A stretch of DNA of 64,000 nucleotides from Chryseobacterium shigense (GCF_014207845.1 NZ_JACHLC010000005.1:62001-126000); one strand, 5' to 3'. Shown: positions 50,574 to 60,755, counted from the stretch's first letter. Numbers and translations are program-made. Notes: generated by a model not told the origin, from the letters alone.

Positions 50574-51485
50574 TTACTGCTCAACTATCGTAAGTGCATT
50601 GTAAGCTCCGCTTCCTGAAACATCAAACTGGCTGGTTGTGCCATCAAATGCTACGGTTATCCAGGTAAAAGGCCTTAATTTGTCCCCTTTATTCAGATAT
50701 ACACTTACAGTACAGGCCGAACCTACGGGTACTGCATTAGGACTTGCCCCGGTATCAGAAGCATATCCGTTATTCGTTTTTATTCTTTGGGTAATGGTGC
50801 CGGCTGAATTTCTAACCTCCCAGATTGCCTCTGTCTGATTATTGGAACCCGTATTTACCTGGCTGGATTGTAATGCAAAAGTAAAAGTCGCAAAGTATAC
50901 ACCATCACGCGGTGCAATAAACTCACCTGTAGCCGGAGTAAAATTTGAAGTTGGTACACCCGAATCAGAGTCTAATTTTTCAGTCCAGTTAGTTAAATAA
51001 GAAGACCTTCTTTGAACAACACCGGATTTGGTTCCTATTTCTGAAGGAGTAGCGCTTTCAAATACATAAGTATCCTGGGTTGTTTTACTTGCCATTACTA
51101 CAATACGCGGTTTTCCTTTTGGGAAAAAACTCACCCAGTTTGAACCGTCTGAAAATTCTAAATAACCTTTTACACCAATGGCAGGGCTTGCCACATACCG
51201 TAATGCACCTGCACCGGCCTGCGCCGCTGTTTTTGTAGTATTCCCGATCGCTATGGTACCATTTGTGCTTCCACGCAGATCAAGAGCTACTTTGGGGCTG
51301 GCTGTTATTACACCTATTCTCCCGGAATTATTTATGATAATATTACCTGCATCTGTTTTAACTTCGACAGGATTTGTAGGATTGGGTATTCCTATTCCTA
51401 TTTGTGCGTTTGTGTGTGTTGTTGCAAGTGACAAAACAATGAAAGCACTCATCAACCTTTTTATTTTATTTTTTGGTCCCATCAT
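50574..51485 (-). CDS. C1q-like surface protein 3 of a tandem trio
   Basis: The 303-residue exported protein has a signal peptide (about 1-27, cleavage near TNAQ), then a short beta-rich region opening IGIGIPNPTNPVEV. The C-terminal half has the C1q/TNF-like phrase FIAPRDGVYFATFTFALQ (about 185-202) and ends LTIVEQ. It is the last of three tandem paralogues (gap 9 bases). Such proteins are common cell-surface or secreted products in flavobacteria; ligands are unknown. The N-terminal regions are similar among the three, while the C-termini differ, as expected for diversifying surface proteins. Confidence 0.7.
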   Translation of the reverse strand: MMGPKNKIKRLMSAFIVLSLATTHTNAQIGIGIPNPTNPVEVKTDAGNIIINNSGRIGVITASPKVALDLRGSTNGTIAIGNTTKTAAQAGAGALRYVASPAIGVKGYLEFSDGSNWVSFFPKGKPRIVVMASKTTQDTYVFESATPSEIGTKSGVVQRRSSYLTNWTEKLDSDSGVPTSNFTPATGEFIAPRDGVYFATFTFALQSSQVNTGSNNQTEAIWEVRNSAGTITQRIKTNNGYASDTGASPNAVPVGSACTVSVYLNKGDKLRPFTWITVAFDGTTSQFDVSGSGAYNALTIVEQ

Positions 51486-51494
51486 GATTTATTT

Positions 51495-52343
51495 TTACAG
51501 TTCGCTGATGCTTAAATTATTTAACTTGCTGTCATTTAAAGTGTTTCGGGCACTGCCTATATTATGCCTTACGCTAAATTTTATAGTATCATCTTTTTTA
51601 AGATTGAAAATAGCATTGCAGTTACCACTTATGAAATTACTTACGGCACCGGCCTGAAACGCAGGATAAGAATTTATTGTTTTAAATACAGGAATGTTAT
51701 CCGTGTTTTGATTGCTTTCTATTGCAGCTTCTATGAATGTATTTTTAGGAATATTTCCGTTAGCCAGGGTAATGTTGAAAGAAACCAGGTAAAAACCATC
51801 ACGCGGAGCTTTAAAAATTCCGTTAGTAGGATCGAAATCACCTCCGGCACCTGCACCCAGATCAACTGTTTCTGTCCAGCCGGTAATAACTGTAGAAGTT
51901 GCACTTGGAATACTTTGTGCTGAACCTTTACTGGCATTTACCAGCGCTTTGGTTGGGGCCGTAAGCGGTAATGCTATCCATTGCTCACCATCGGAATACT
52001 CCAGAAATCCGCCGGTATTGTAGCGCAGTGCACCTCCGCCTGCTGCGGATGGGCTTTGTGTAGCACTGCCTAAACCAATAATTCTCTGGTCGCTGGATGA
52101 TCTGAGATCTACCTTAGTAACCGGATTTAAAAGTCCGACACCAACTTGGCCCTCCGATGTAATAACAACATCATTGGATATTTTTGTTGCATCAGGAGCA
52201 GAGCCGTTATCTTTTCCGGCATCTATATGCAAAGGCTGTGCAGGGGTTGTTGTATAAAATCCAACTTGTGCATTTGTCTTCATTGCAGAAAAAATTAAGA
52301 TGCAAGTAAATAGTCTATAAATTACACTGATTTTCTTTTTCAT
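51495..52343 (-). CDS. C1q-like surface protein 2 of a tandem trio
   Basis: The 282-residue protein has a signal peptide (MKKKISVIYRLFTCILIFSA), a repeat-like N-terminus (VGFYTTTPAQPLHIDAG and KISNDVVITSEGQVGVGLLN), and a C-terminal C1q-like domain (FKAPRDGFYLVSFNITLANG, about 168-187). It lies between paralogues 1 and 3 with gaps of 10 and 9 bases, so all three are probably one transcript. Function unknown. Confidence 0.7.
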   Translation of the reverse strand: MKKKISVIYRLFTCILIFSAMKTNAQVGFYTTTPAQPLHIDAGKDNGSAPDATKISNDVVITSEGQVGVGLLNPVTKVDLRSSSDQRIIGLGSATQSPSAAGGGALRYNTGGFLEYSDGEQWIALPLTAPTKALVNASKGSAQSIPSATSTVITGWTETVDLGAGAGGDFDPTNGIFKAPRDGFYLVSFNITLANGNIPKNTFIEAAIESNQNTDNIPVFKTINSYPAFQAGAVSNFISGNCNAIFNLKKDDTIKFSVRHNIGSARNTLNDSKLNNLSISEL

Positions 52344-52353
52344 AATCTGTATC

Positions 52354-53250
52354 TTAATGTTCTATTATAGTTAAATTATTAAATCCGTCATCTGGATTCG
52401 CCGGATCCGAAGCATTACTGGTAACCCTTAGTGGGATGGAACCTGTGGTAAGGTTTTGATACAATCTGACACTTACTTTCGTTCCTGCAGTTAACGTAAG
52501 GGTAACCGTACTTGATCCTCCGGCTTGTGTTGAACGCGTAGAGTTGGCATCATCGGATGTACCTGTCATAGACTGGCCAAAAGTTTTATATACACTGGCA
52601 AGAACAGTACTTGTAGCAGGGTTGTAAAATTGTGATTCAACCCTGGATCCGTCACTGATAACAGCACCGCTAAAATTAAATGTTAATAAAAAAGTATAGG
52701 TTCCGTCTCGCGGAGCTGTAAATTCACCGGAACTGGGATCAAAGCTGTTGCTCATGTCACGTACCTCGTTCCAGTTGATAATGGTAGTTGCAGAAGCTGA
52801 TGGTATTGACTGGCTTGAAATTTTTCGGATAACAACTACCGCCTTTTGAGGGGCAATATAAGCTTTGTTCCATGCCACACCATCAGAAACTTCAATTTTA
52901 GCTCCTACAGGGGTACTGGTTACATCATATCGTGTGGCACCTGCTCCTGCTGTGACGGCAGACATGGTTGTTGTACCCAAACCGAGAGAATTCTCACTTC
53001 CTGCTGATCTCATATCCAGCTGAACCTGGGGATTTAGAACTCCTGCACCAATAAATCCGGTTGTTTTATTCACAATAACATCATTGGAAATTTGTGCCGG
53101 TGTTATTGTTCCCGAAGCCGGATTGTCTTTAGCTCCGTCTATATGTAAGGCTCCTTGTGGATTGTTTGTTCCAATTCCAACTTGTGCGTTAAATATGTTG
53201 ATAAGGAAACAAAAGGGAAGTATTAATGTTTTGCGTGTTTCTTTTCTCAT
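52354..53250 (-). CDS. C1q-like surface protein 1 of a tandem trio
   Basis: The 298-residue protein has a signal peptide (about 1-22, ending NAQ), the shared N-terminal signature VGIGTNNPQGALHIDGAK and the C1q-like domain (FTAPRDGTYTFLLTFNFSG, about 187-205), ending NNLTIIEH. It is the first gene of the trio. Upstream is a roughly 760-base gap (53251-54010) that should hold its promoter, although I find no convincing boxes. Confidence 0.7.
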   Translation of the reverse strand: MRKETRKTLILPFCFLINIFNAQVGIGTNNPQGALHIDGAKDNPASGTITPAQISNDVIVNKTTGFIGAGVLNPQVQLDMRSAGSENSLGLGTTTMSAVTAGAGATRYDVTSTPVGAKIEVSDGVAWNKAYIAPQKAVVVIRKISSQSIPSASATTIINWNEVRDMSNSFDPSSGEFTAPRDGTYTFLLTFNFSGAVISDGSRVESQFYNPATSTVLASVYKTFGQSMTGTSDDANSTRSTQAGGSSTVTLTLTAGTKVSVRLYQNLTTGSIPLRVTSNASDPANPDDGFNNLTIIEH

Positions 53251-54010
53251 ATTCTTAGTTTAAAATTTGAAGTAATAATTAATTTTAATAGTCCGTTGAT
53301 CCTCACTTATAACTAAAGAAATGGCATTTCATACATCATTTTCATAATCGATGAACCGGATTTCAAAATCAAAATAATAGTCTCAACAAAATTTATATTA
53401 ATTTATGAACAGTTCGGCAAGAAATTTAAAACAGTATGTTTGAGGGATTAACGATATTTTTAACTTCTGACCTTCTGTACAAATAATTAATAATGCACTA
53501 TATTTTTTAAAAAAAAATTACAGTAATGCAGTTAACTTCTTTTAATTAATGTGTTTTTAGAATCTTAGTTTTATTAATCTAAACAGTAAATTCTAACTAT
53601 TTTATAATAAATTTCTTGCAAAATTGTTAATTTTTTCCAATCAATCAAAAGATAGTGTATCGATATATTTCTATGTGTGTGTAGATTTTTGCTGCGTTTA
53701 AAGTTTTTAAAAGTATTGGGACCGGTATCAATTGAGATATTCCTGAATACAGGAGCCTATATAAAATCGAGAATTTCATGCGTGTGTTTTTGTAAATTTA
53801 TACATTTTATCCAAAATAATGACATTATTCTACATGAATAATGTCATTATTAATTATAATTTAATAATTAATTGTTTTAAAAATTATATTTTAATTATCG
53901 GAATTCCCGGAAAATGTTAAAAGTGAAGTTTGTTTCGTTGCTTTCAGTAAGTAAAATTTTTATTTTTATAGAAGCCAATTCCAGCAATTATAATACATCT
54001 TTTAAAGGAT
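53251..54010. other. Long intergenic region with a 16-bp hairpin
   Basis: No reading frame of interest. The notable item is a perfect 16-bp hairpin: AATAATGACATTATTC (53815-53830), loop TACAT, and its complement (53836-53851). The stem is nearly all A/T. It may be a terminator-like or regulator-binding site. The rest is AT-rich without a promoter I would defend. Confidence 0.45.
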
Positions 54011-55507
54011 TCAGTTCGTTTCAATATCAATCAGTTTCTTCCCGTTTTCCCCTAAATAATGAATAAGAAGCTTATCGTAAATTTTATAACCTGCATCGGA
54101 ATTGGTGAAAATTAAAATCCCCTGTTTGGTTTTTGGGAGCAGAAAAGTTATACACTGCGTTCCGAAATCCGAACCGCCGTGAGAAACTGCCAAATTTCCT
54201 TTGCCCAAATCATAGAGCTCGAAGCCCAGTCCAAAGTATTTATTTTCTTTGGTTTTAACCTGGCTTTTCAGCATTTCCTGATAAACATTCTCTGTTAAGC
54301 CACCGCCATTCAGAATATTCACAAGGAAATTCCCATAATCTTCTATCGTAGTATGCAGATCATCAGCAGCATTGGCTGTTTTATTTTTAACCGTTTCGTA
54401 AGGTTTTCCGTCTTTATCATAGCCAATTGCAAATCTGGATTCATCAGTATTTTTATCCCAGATAAAATCTGTATTATTCATTTTTAACGCATGGAAAACC
54501 AGTTCTGCGGCTAATTGTTCCAATGGCTTTTTAAATTTATTTTCAAGTGCTTTTCGCAAATATTCAAATCCTTCCCCGGAATACTGATATTTTGTACCGG
54601 GATCAAACTCAAATTGTAATTTATTATTTTCAGTCTGCCATCTCCAGTTCGGAAGACCCGTTTGGTGGCTCAGAATAAGCCTCGTTGTCAGTTTTCTGTT
54701 TCTTGGATCATTGATCAGGTCCGGATCTGTCCAGTACTTATACACAGGTTCATCAAGGCTCCATTTCCCGGAACTGACCAATTTCAGAGCAACCATCGCT
54801 GTGATTGGTTTTGTGAGTGAAGCCACATTGAAAATAGTATTGTAAGGGGCAGAAACTCCATTTTTGATTTCCCCGAAAACCTTCACCTGCTTTAATTTTC
54901 CTTCTTCAATAATTCCAAGACCAAGTGTTTTAATATGGTTTTCCTTCAGCCAGCTTTCGATAGCAGCATCATCATCCAAAACTGAATTTCCGTTTTGTGG
55001 TGACGAATAAGCCTGGTGGTTAAAGCTCAAAGACGTTGTCAGCTTCCATTCTCCGTTTTCAAGCTCCCAGACATTGGAAAACTTCGCAACCCCCGGTTCG
55101 CTTGAAGGGTTTTCATAAAACATATGGGTTCCGTTTTGAACGGCTCCGTAAAGATTTCCATTTTTGTAAAGAGGAAAGACTTCAGTGCTGTTCTTCATCA
55201 AAACTCTTTTTACCTGACGGGTTTCTGGGTTTTTGCAAAGTCCGTTTTTCAGATCGTTCAGGAATTTGGTTTTACTGGAAATTCCATCTTTATCATGATA
55301 GAATTTTAGGTTTTCACTTAATAAATTTTCGTATTGTTTGATGTTACAGGTATTAAAACCAACATCAAAAAGCAAGCTGTCTTTAGCTAAAATAGTTTTG
55401 TAAAGAGCATCCGGTTTGTCTGTTTGCGCTTCAGCTTTTTGAGATAAAAACAGGAAAATAATAAGCAGTAAAAAATGAATTCTAGTCATTGTAGTAATTT
55501 TTTGCAA
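54011..55507 (-). CDS. Serine beta-lactamase-like hydrolase with SnoaL-like N-domain
   Basis: The 498-residue exported enzyme has a signal peptide (about 1-28). An N-terminal DUF4440/SnoaL-like domain (about 35-165, with NVWELENGEWKLTTSLSF) is followed by a class C beta-lactamase/penicillin-binding-like domain from about 175. The nucleophile motif is SLTK (S230, K233), a Y-S-G motif follows at about 309, and HGG in SHGGSDFG takes the place of KTG. Members act as peptidases or esterases rather than true beta-lactamases in most cases. It stands alone; the upstream neighbour is an XRE membrane regulator. Confidence 0.85.
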   Translation of the reverse strand: MQKITTMTRIHFLLLIIFLFLSQKAEAQTDKPDALYKTILAKDSLLFDVGFNTCNIKQYENLLSENLKFYHDKDGISSKTKFLNDLKNGLCKNPETRQVKRVLMKNSTEVFPLYKNGNLYGAVQNGTHMFYENPSSEPGVAKFSNVWELENGEWKLTTSLSFNHQAYSSPQNGNSVLDDDAAIESWLKENHIKTLGLGIIEEGKLKQVKVFGEIKNGVSAPYNTIFNVASLTKPITAMVALKLVSSGKWSLDEPVYKYWTDPDLINDPRNRKLTTRLILSHQTGLPNWRWQTENNKLQFEFDPGTKYQYSGEGFEYLRKALENKFKKPLEQLAAELVFHALKMNNTDFIWDKNTDESRFAIGYDKDGKPYETVKNKTANAADDLHTTIEDYGNFLVNILNGGGLTENVYQEMLKSQVKTKENKYFGLGFELYDLGKGNLAVSHGGSDFGTQCITFLLPKTKQGILIFTNSDAGYKIYDKLLIHYLGENGKKLIDIETN

Positions 55508-55576
55508 AGATTAAAATGATAACCTTTCCATGGCAAAAAATCAACCCGACAAAAACCCGACAATCGCCTGACAGAA

Positions 55577-56152
55577 TTATAATATGTTGAAATTCAATTT
55601 ATAACGGAGCTTTTGCTTTCTGTCGATTTCGGCGGTATTACGGAGAATTAAAAAGATATTGGACAACACAATGAGAGCCAATAGTACAATAGTGAATGAA
55701 CGCCCGAGCTTTAAAAAGATTCCCAACATAAAAAGAACAGGAGCCAGAACGGTCCAAAAAATCTGGAGTGTAATGATTTGCTTTGTTATCGGATTTTTCT
55801 GCTTTAATGTATAGGAAAGAATAAACGGCGCGAGAATATTAAGAGGAGGAAGAACAACAAACAAGATGGAAGACATATTAATAAGCTTGATTTTTGAATA
55901 ATCTGTTGTAGAATTATCTTCAGAAATTATGGCTGGTTCCTCAACTTTTATTTCGTTTTCGGTCTTTGTCTGTTCGTCTAATAATTCGTTTTCCTGTATG
56001 CCTAAAGTTTTGGACAGCGTTTTAAGCGTATGTCCTTTAGGTTGAATCCCGGACTCAATCCTCTGAATTGTTCTTACGGAAATTCCTGATTTTTCAGAGA
56101 GTTCTTCCTGGGTTAAATTTTGCTGTTCCCTTATTTGTTTTAGCCTGGACAT
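55577..56152 (-). CDS. XRE-family regulator with C-terminal membrane domain
   Basis: The 191-residue protein has an N-terminal helix-turn-helix of the XRE type (about 5-55, IREQQNLTQEELSEKSGISV and RTIQRIESGIQ), an acidic linker and three membrane helices (about 92-112, 123-143 and 150-170) resembling the DUF4870 family. Membrane-tethered XRE proteins of this kind may respond to envelope state (inference). It is transcribed towards the serine hydrolase. Confidence 0.85.
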   Translation of the reverse strand: MSRLKQIREQQNLTQEELSEKSGISVRTIQRIESGIQPKGHTLKTLSKTLGIQENELLDEQTKTENEIKVEEPAIISEDNSTTDYSKIKLINMSSILFVVLPPLNILAPFILSYTLKQKNPITKQIITLQIFWTVLAPVLFMLGIFLKLGRSFTIVLLALIVLSNIFLILRNTAEIDRKQKLRYKLNFNIL

Positions 56153-56285
56153 CCGGTTTTCAATAACTAATAATGTCCAAATTTACACATTGTGTGAATA
56201 TAATGCATCAGTTTTGCCTGTATCAAATAAAAAAACAGGTTCAATAGCCCAATTATTACTGATCCTGACTGCCGGAATCTGCCCA

Positions 56286-56312
56286 TAAAAAAGCCCCTGA
56301 TTGTTCAGAGGC
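56286..56312. terminator. Hairpin between XRE gene and map
   Basis: The AGCCCCTGA/TCAGAGGCT stem (one mismatch) has an A-run on one side, which reads as a T-run on the minus strand. It lies upstream of both divergent genes, so its role is unclear; it may be a leftover terminator or a small RNA end. Confidence 0.4.
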
Positions 56313-56410
56313 TGTATTGATATTAGCTAAAAAATGATATTTTAAATTCTTAACTTTGTAGTTATCAGTAGTATTCAATACCTGTAAAATAATAATCAAA
56401 AGAAATAGCA

Positions 56411-57175
56411 ATGTCCATAACAAATGAACATGAACTGGCAGGAATGCAAAAAATAAGTGAAGCGGTTGCCTATACTTTAAAAGAGATGATGAATTATGCC
56501 CAGCCTGGTATGACTACAAAAGAGGTTGATGAATATGGAGCCAAGATACTTTCCGGTTACGGTGCGAAATCAGCACCCTATTTGACGTATGGTTTTCCCG
56601 GTTGGACCTGCATAAGCGTAGATAATGAATTTTGTCACGGCATTCCGACTGATAAAAGAATTTTAAAAGAAGGCGATCTTATTAATATTGATGTTTCTGC
56701 GGAGCTTAACGGATATTGGTCTGATAACGGAGGTTCTTTTGTCATCGGAGAAGATGTCAATTCCCACCAGAAGCTGGTAAATGCTTCCAAAGATATTTTA
56801 CAGAAAGCAATTGATCACATAAAAGGAGGCGTACGAATAGCCGATATTGGATTTCTGATGGAAACGGAAGCCAAAAAGAGAGGCTTTAAAGTTATTAAAA
56901 ACCTTGCCGGTCATGGGATCGGGAAAAGTCTTCACGAGCAGCCGGATGAACTGCTTAATTATAAAAACCGTTTCGATTTAAGGCGTTTTAAAAAGAATTC
57001 CGTGGTTGCCATCGAAACATTTATTTCAACATCTTCAAACCTTGCCGTAGAGCTCAATGATGGCTGGACGATGGTAGGAAATAAAGGCGGTTATATGGCA
57101 CAGCACGAACATACTATTGTGGTAACCGATGGAAAGCCCATTATTTTAACTCAAATGAATGATATACTGAATTAA
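56411..57175 (+). CDS. map: Type I methionine aminopeptidase
   Basis: The 254-residue enzyme removes N-terminal methionine from new proteins. Metal-binding and catalytic parts are visible: the substrate histidine in FCHGIP (77-82), the metal aspartates in NIDVSAELNGYWSDNGGSF, the histidine in AGHGIGKSLHEQP, and the glutamates in VAIETFIST and AQHEHTIVV. A TAACTTTG -7-like box lies at 56351-56358. Length is normal for type I. Another chromosomal copy may exist elsewhere, as is usual in this group. Confidence 0.94.
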   Translation: MSITNEHELAGMQKISEAVAYTLKEMMNYAQPGMTTKEVDEYGAKILSGYGAKSAPYLTYGFPGWTCISVDNEFCHGIPTDKRILKEGDLINIDVSAELNGYWSDNGGSFVIGEDVNSHQKLVNASKDILQKAIDHIKGGVRIADIGFLMETEAKKRGFKVIKNLAGHGIGKSLHEQPDELLNYKNRFDLRRFKKNSVVAIETFISTSSNLAVELNDGWTMVGNKGGYMAQHEHTIVVTDGKPIILTQMNDILN

Positions 57176-57195
57176 AGGCCTTCCTTATTATAAAC

Positions 57196-57230
57196 AAAAA
57201 GACACTTCCCTTGATGCAAGTGTCTTTTTT
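57196..57230. terminator. Bidirectional terminator between map and the TonB receptor
   Basis: A stem AAAGACACTT / AAGTGTCTTT with A-run before and T-run after can end transcripts from both convergent genes (map on plus, receptor on minus). Confidence 0.8.
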
Positions 57231-57260
57231 TATTGTCATTTACAGTGTACAGAATACTTT

Positions 57261-59402
57261 TTATTTCCCTCCGCCGCTGTTTTTTTCTACATCTGTCTTC
57301 GTATTTCCTTTTACCTTCTGGTTTCCGAAACGTTTCACGAATGAAAGAGAGAATCCGTACCAGTCTGATCTCATAGCAGACCTGAAGGTTCCGTCCGGAC
57401 TATAGGTAGTAGCATCAAAATTAGGCCTGCTGAAAATATTCATCAGCTGTAAGCTCACTTCCATTTCTGTTTTAGGGAATATCTTCGTTGCAGAAATATT
57501 GTGGAAAACATTCGTTCTGTTTGCATAAGAATTCCCGTTATTCTGGTTCGAAAGCTCTATCCAGGCACTCAGGTTGATATTTTTATTAAACAGATTCGTA
57601 TAGGAAAGATTCGCCGAAGCTCCTATGTAGCTGATGTAATTTTTGCCCTTCAGGTCATTAACCTCATTGAAATCATGATTGTCAATATAATACCATCCGG
57701 CTCCAATATTCACATTAAGCTTATTTTTCAGGAAAGTCTGATTGGTATTGGCAAAAATATAATACTTCTGTACCTTTCCGTTCAGGTTGTCCGGAAGAGT
57801 AACTGTTCTGCCGTCCTCCTCGGCAAAAGTAGTCCAGTAATCCTTGTCTGTGTACATATACCTTGCGGAAAGGAAATACTTCTTCAATATCCCTAATTTC
57901 ATATAAAGTCTGTGGCTGGGGTTAGGCTCCAGATTCATATTTCCACGGGAGAATGTTCCGTCATTGGTAGGAACCAGAAAAGGATTGAATTCCGAATACC
58001 ACGGGCGCCAGAGATTACGGTTATAGGTTAAACTCAGATCATACTTATCCGAAAAAGAATATTTCAGCAACAAATTGGGAAGCAGAGTGCCGTAAGAATC
58101 CTTCCTTTCCGTTCCTGCTACATCCTGTCTCATTTTATAATCAATATGTTCATAGCGTACCCCGATTCTTGTTTCCAGCTTTTTGAAGAACGTTTTGCTG
58201 TAGTTCACATACAGGGAATTGATGTTGTCTTCATAATGGAAAATATCATGGGTACGGAGATTATCCGCATTATTTCCGGACAAATTAGTAGGGATCACAT
58301 TATTGTTAAAATCCATTTTCCCGCCAACTTCAAAATTGCCTCCTTTTCCCAGAGGCTGGGTATAATCTACTTTAATGTAATAATTCCGCGTCTGTTCATG
58401 GGAACTTATTCCAAGCAGGTTGGTAACCGGTGAAGCGGCGAATGTTTTTAAAAATTCATTTGTATTTTTCTGGGAATTGTAATTGGTTCCCAGGTTGATA
58501 TCCAGAATCCTGTTTTTTTCCTTATCATAATACTTGTAAAACATATTGGTTCCCAGCGTCCGGTAGCGTCCCGTCACATTCTGGTCCTGGTGATAAGAGT
58601 CAAATAATATATCGTTTTTGGTTCTGATAAGGTCTGCATCGGAAGCAGAAGAATTCTGGCTTTGGTAATATTCCAGGATAAGACCTATGTTGTTTTTTTC
58701 ATTAAGCTCATATTCGGAAGTAGAGGATATCGAAGGACTTTTGCTCCTGCCCAAGGTTTCATTACTGATCTGGGTAACATCATTATCCTTATACAAACTG
58801 TTCACACTGTTATTTCTCTGGAAGTACGTATTGTCACTGTAACTTCCAATCAGGGTCTGGGTAAAATTTTTCTTATGATAGTTAAGGTTAAGGTTTGTAT
58901 ACTGTGAATTTTTGGCATTCTGTCTGTTATTAAAAGTTACACTTCCTTTCATTCCTTCATCATCCCTTTTTTTCAATACGATATTGATGACAGATCCGGC
59001 TGTTTCATAGCGGGATGATGGACTTGTAATTACTTCAATCTTCATCAGGTTATCCGCAGGAATCGTTTTCAGGTATTCTTTTAATTCTTTGCCTGTAAAA
59101 ACAGATTTCCTGTCGTTAATGTAAACCGTCACCGATTCTCCTTCCGCTTTTACGGCATCATTATTATCAATACTTACCAAAGGCGTCATTCTAAGGACAT
59201 CCCAGGTGGTATTTCCCGCCAGGATAGAGCTGTTCGATACATTAAACACCGTTCTGTCTACTTTAGATTCTACAGTAGGTTTTCTCGCGGTTAAGGTAAC
59301 TTCTTCAATCTTATTTTCCTTCTGCCTGATAGTATCGCTTTTTTCCTGGGCAAAAACCAGTGATGCCATTAATAATGCTATTGAAGATATAATTATTTTC
59401 AT
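57261..59402 (-). CDS. TonB-dependent outer-membrane receptor (beta-barrel family)
   Basis: The 713-residue protein has a signal peptide (MKIIISSIALLMASLVFAQE), a plug domain (about 30-150, KIEEVTLTARKPTVESKVDR onward with the VITSPSSRYETAGSVINIVL motif) and a long beta-barrel with many aromatic, asparagine-rich strands to an aromatic C-terminal strand. It lacks the N-terminal carboxypeptidase-like domain of SusC. This corresponds to the outer membrane beta-barrel family (PF14905 as I recall). Substrate unknown. It is transcribed alone. Confidence 0.85.
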   Translation of the reverse strand: MKIIISSIALLMASLVFAQEKSDTIRQKENKIEEVTLTARKPTVESKVDRTVFNVSNSSILAGNTTWDVLRMTPLVSIDNNDAVKAEGESVTVYINDRKSVFTGKELKEYLKTIPADNLMKIEVITSPSSRYETAGSVINIVLKKRDDEGMKGSVTFNNRQNAKNSQYTNLNLNYHKKNFTQTLIGSYSDNTYFQRNNSVNSLYKDNDVTQISNETLGRSKSPSISSTSEYELNEKNNIGLILEYYQSQNSSASDADLIRTKNDILFDSYHQDQNVTGRYRTLGTNMFYKYYDKEKNRILDINLGTNYNSQKNTNEFLKTFAASPVTNLLGISSHEQTRNYYIKVDYTQPLGKGGNFEVGGKMDFNNNVIPTNLSGNNADNLRTHDIFHYEDNINSLYVNYSKTFFKKLETRIGVRYEHIDYKMRQDVAGTERKDSYGTLLPNLLLKYSFSDKYDLSLTYNRNLWRPWYSEFNPFLVPTNDGTFSRGNMNLEPNPSHRLYMKLGILKKYFLSARYMYTDKDYWTTFAEEDGRTVTLPDNLNGKVQKYYIFANTNQTFLKNKLNVNIGAGWYYIDNHDFNEVNDLKGKNYISYIGASANLSYTNLFNKNINLSAWIELSNQNNGNSYANRTNVFHNISATKIFPKTEMEVSLQLMNIFSRPNFDATTYSPDGTFRSAMRSDWYGFSLSFVKRFGNQKVKGNTKTDVEKNSGGGK

Positions 59403-59666
59403 TCAAAGTGATATTTCACCAAATAAGACAGTTATTGAAGAAACTTTGTTACATCAGATTAAAAAATAAATAAAAAATTAACAGATATGAGAGTTTCTGT
59501 TAAAAAGAGGCATTTCATCATTTCTTTCGTATGATCAACTATATAAAAAATATCAGCAATAAAGTAAAATACCTCCTTTATTCGTTGATTGGTGTAAATA
59601 AGAAATCTATTCTTATATTTATTCTTCTGATGAATCTTAAGAATCGGAATATAAAAAAACAACGGA

Positions 59667-60713
59667 ATGAATTTAAAGAAACAAATGGGGCAGTTTCCCA
59701 ATGAAAAAAGAAAAACATATTTCAGTACACTATCCAACTATACCAATGGGAAATTCCAGAATATACTTCCCACACCCGCATTACTGGAAGGAGAAAGCAT
59801 GACCAAATTATTGTTTCAGACTTTATGTAAAATAGAAAATGTAACACCCAAATTACCCATTCCGTTTGTGATAACCGATCTGAAAAATCTCAAACCTGAT
59901 GAGAATGTTCTTGTATGGTTCGGGCACAGCTCTTATTTCATTCAGGTAGATGGCAAAAAATTCCTGATAGATCCGGTATTTAGTGGTAATGCTTCTCCTA
60001 TGCCCGGTTCTATAAAGGCTTTTCCCGGATCAGATCATTACAAACCTGAAGATATGCCGGAAATAGATTTTCTCGTGATCTCCCATGATCATTGGGATCA
60101 TCTGGATTATTCAACCGTTCAGATTCTGAAAGATAAAGTAGGCAAAGTAATCTGCGGATTGGGAACGGGGCAGCATTTCGAGTACTGGGGCTGGGAAACC
60201 GATAAAGTTATTGAGAAAAACTGGTGGGAAAGTATTGATCTGGCTGACGGATTCACAATCACCCTGACTCCGGCAAGGCATTTTTCAGGAAGACTCCTGA
60301 ACCGGAATATCTCACTGTGGACATCTTTTGTATTACAGACACCTTCTGAAAAACTGTTCTTAGGCGGTGACAGCGGCTATGGAAACCATTTTTCAGAAAT
60401 TGGGGAAAAGTACGGGCCATTCGATCTTGCTGTGATGGAATGCGGTCAGTACAACGAAAAATGGCCCTACATTCACAGTCTGCCGGAGCAGATCATAAAA
60501 GAAGTACAGGAACTTAAGGCTAAAAATTTTATTCCGGTTCATAATTCGAAATTCAAACTGGCTCAGCATCCGTGGTTTGAACCTTTGGAGCTTGTTTCAA
60601 AATATGCGGAAGAACATAATATTCCCGTTACCCTTCCAAAAATTGGGGAAAAAGCAGATCTTGATCATTTAGGAGAAGTAACCTGGAAAAAATGGTGGCA
60701 GGAATTTATGTAA
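59667..60713 (+). CDS. Metallo-beta-lactamase-fold hydrolase (NAPE-PLD/UlaG-like)
   Basis: The 348-residue cytoplasmic enzyme has the HxHxDH zinc motif in VISHDHWDHLDY (H140, H142, D144, H145), the strand WFGHSSYFIQVDGKKFLIDP, LTPARHFSGRLL (further histidine), and GGDSGYG with the bridging aspartate. This layout resembles N-acylphosphatidylethanolamine phospholipase D and UlaG-type lactonases. No signal peptide is seen. A perfect 30-bp palindrome follows 43 bases downstream. Confidence 0.9.
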   Translation: MNLKKQMGQFPNEKRKTYFSTLSNYTNGKFQNILPTPALLEGESMTKLLFQTLCKIENVTPKLPIPFVITDLKNLKPDENVLVWFGHSSYFIQVDGKKFLIDPVFSGNASPMPGSIKAFPGSDHYKPEDMPEIDFLVISHDHWDHLDYSTVQILKDKVGKVICGLGTGQHFEYWGWETDKVIEKNWWESIDLADGFTITLTPARHFSGRLLNRNISLWTSFVLQTPSEKLFLGGDSGYGNHFSEIGEKYGPFDLAVMECGQYNEKWPYIHSLPEQIIKEVQELKAKNFIPVHNSKFKLAQHPWFEPLELVSKYAEEHNIPVTLPKIGEKADLDHLGEVTWKKWWQEFM

Positions 60714-60755
60714 ATCCGGAATTTTAGAATCAGATTCAAACCAAATTGAAAAAAT

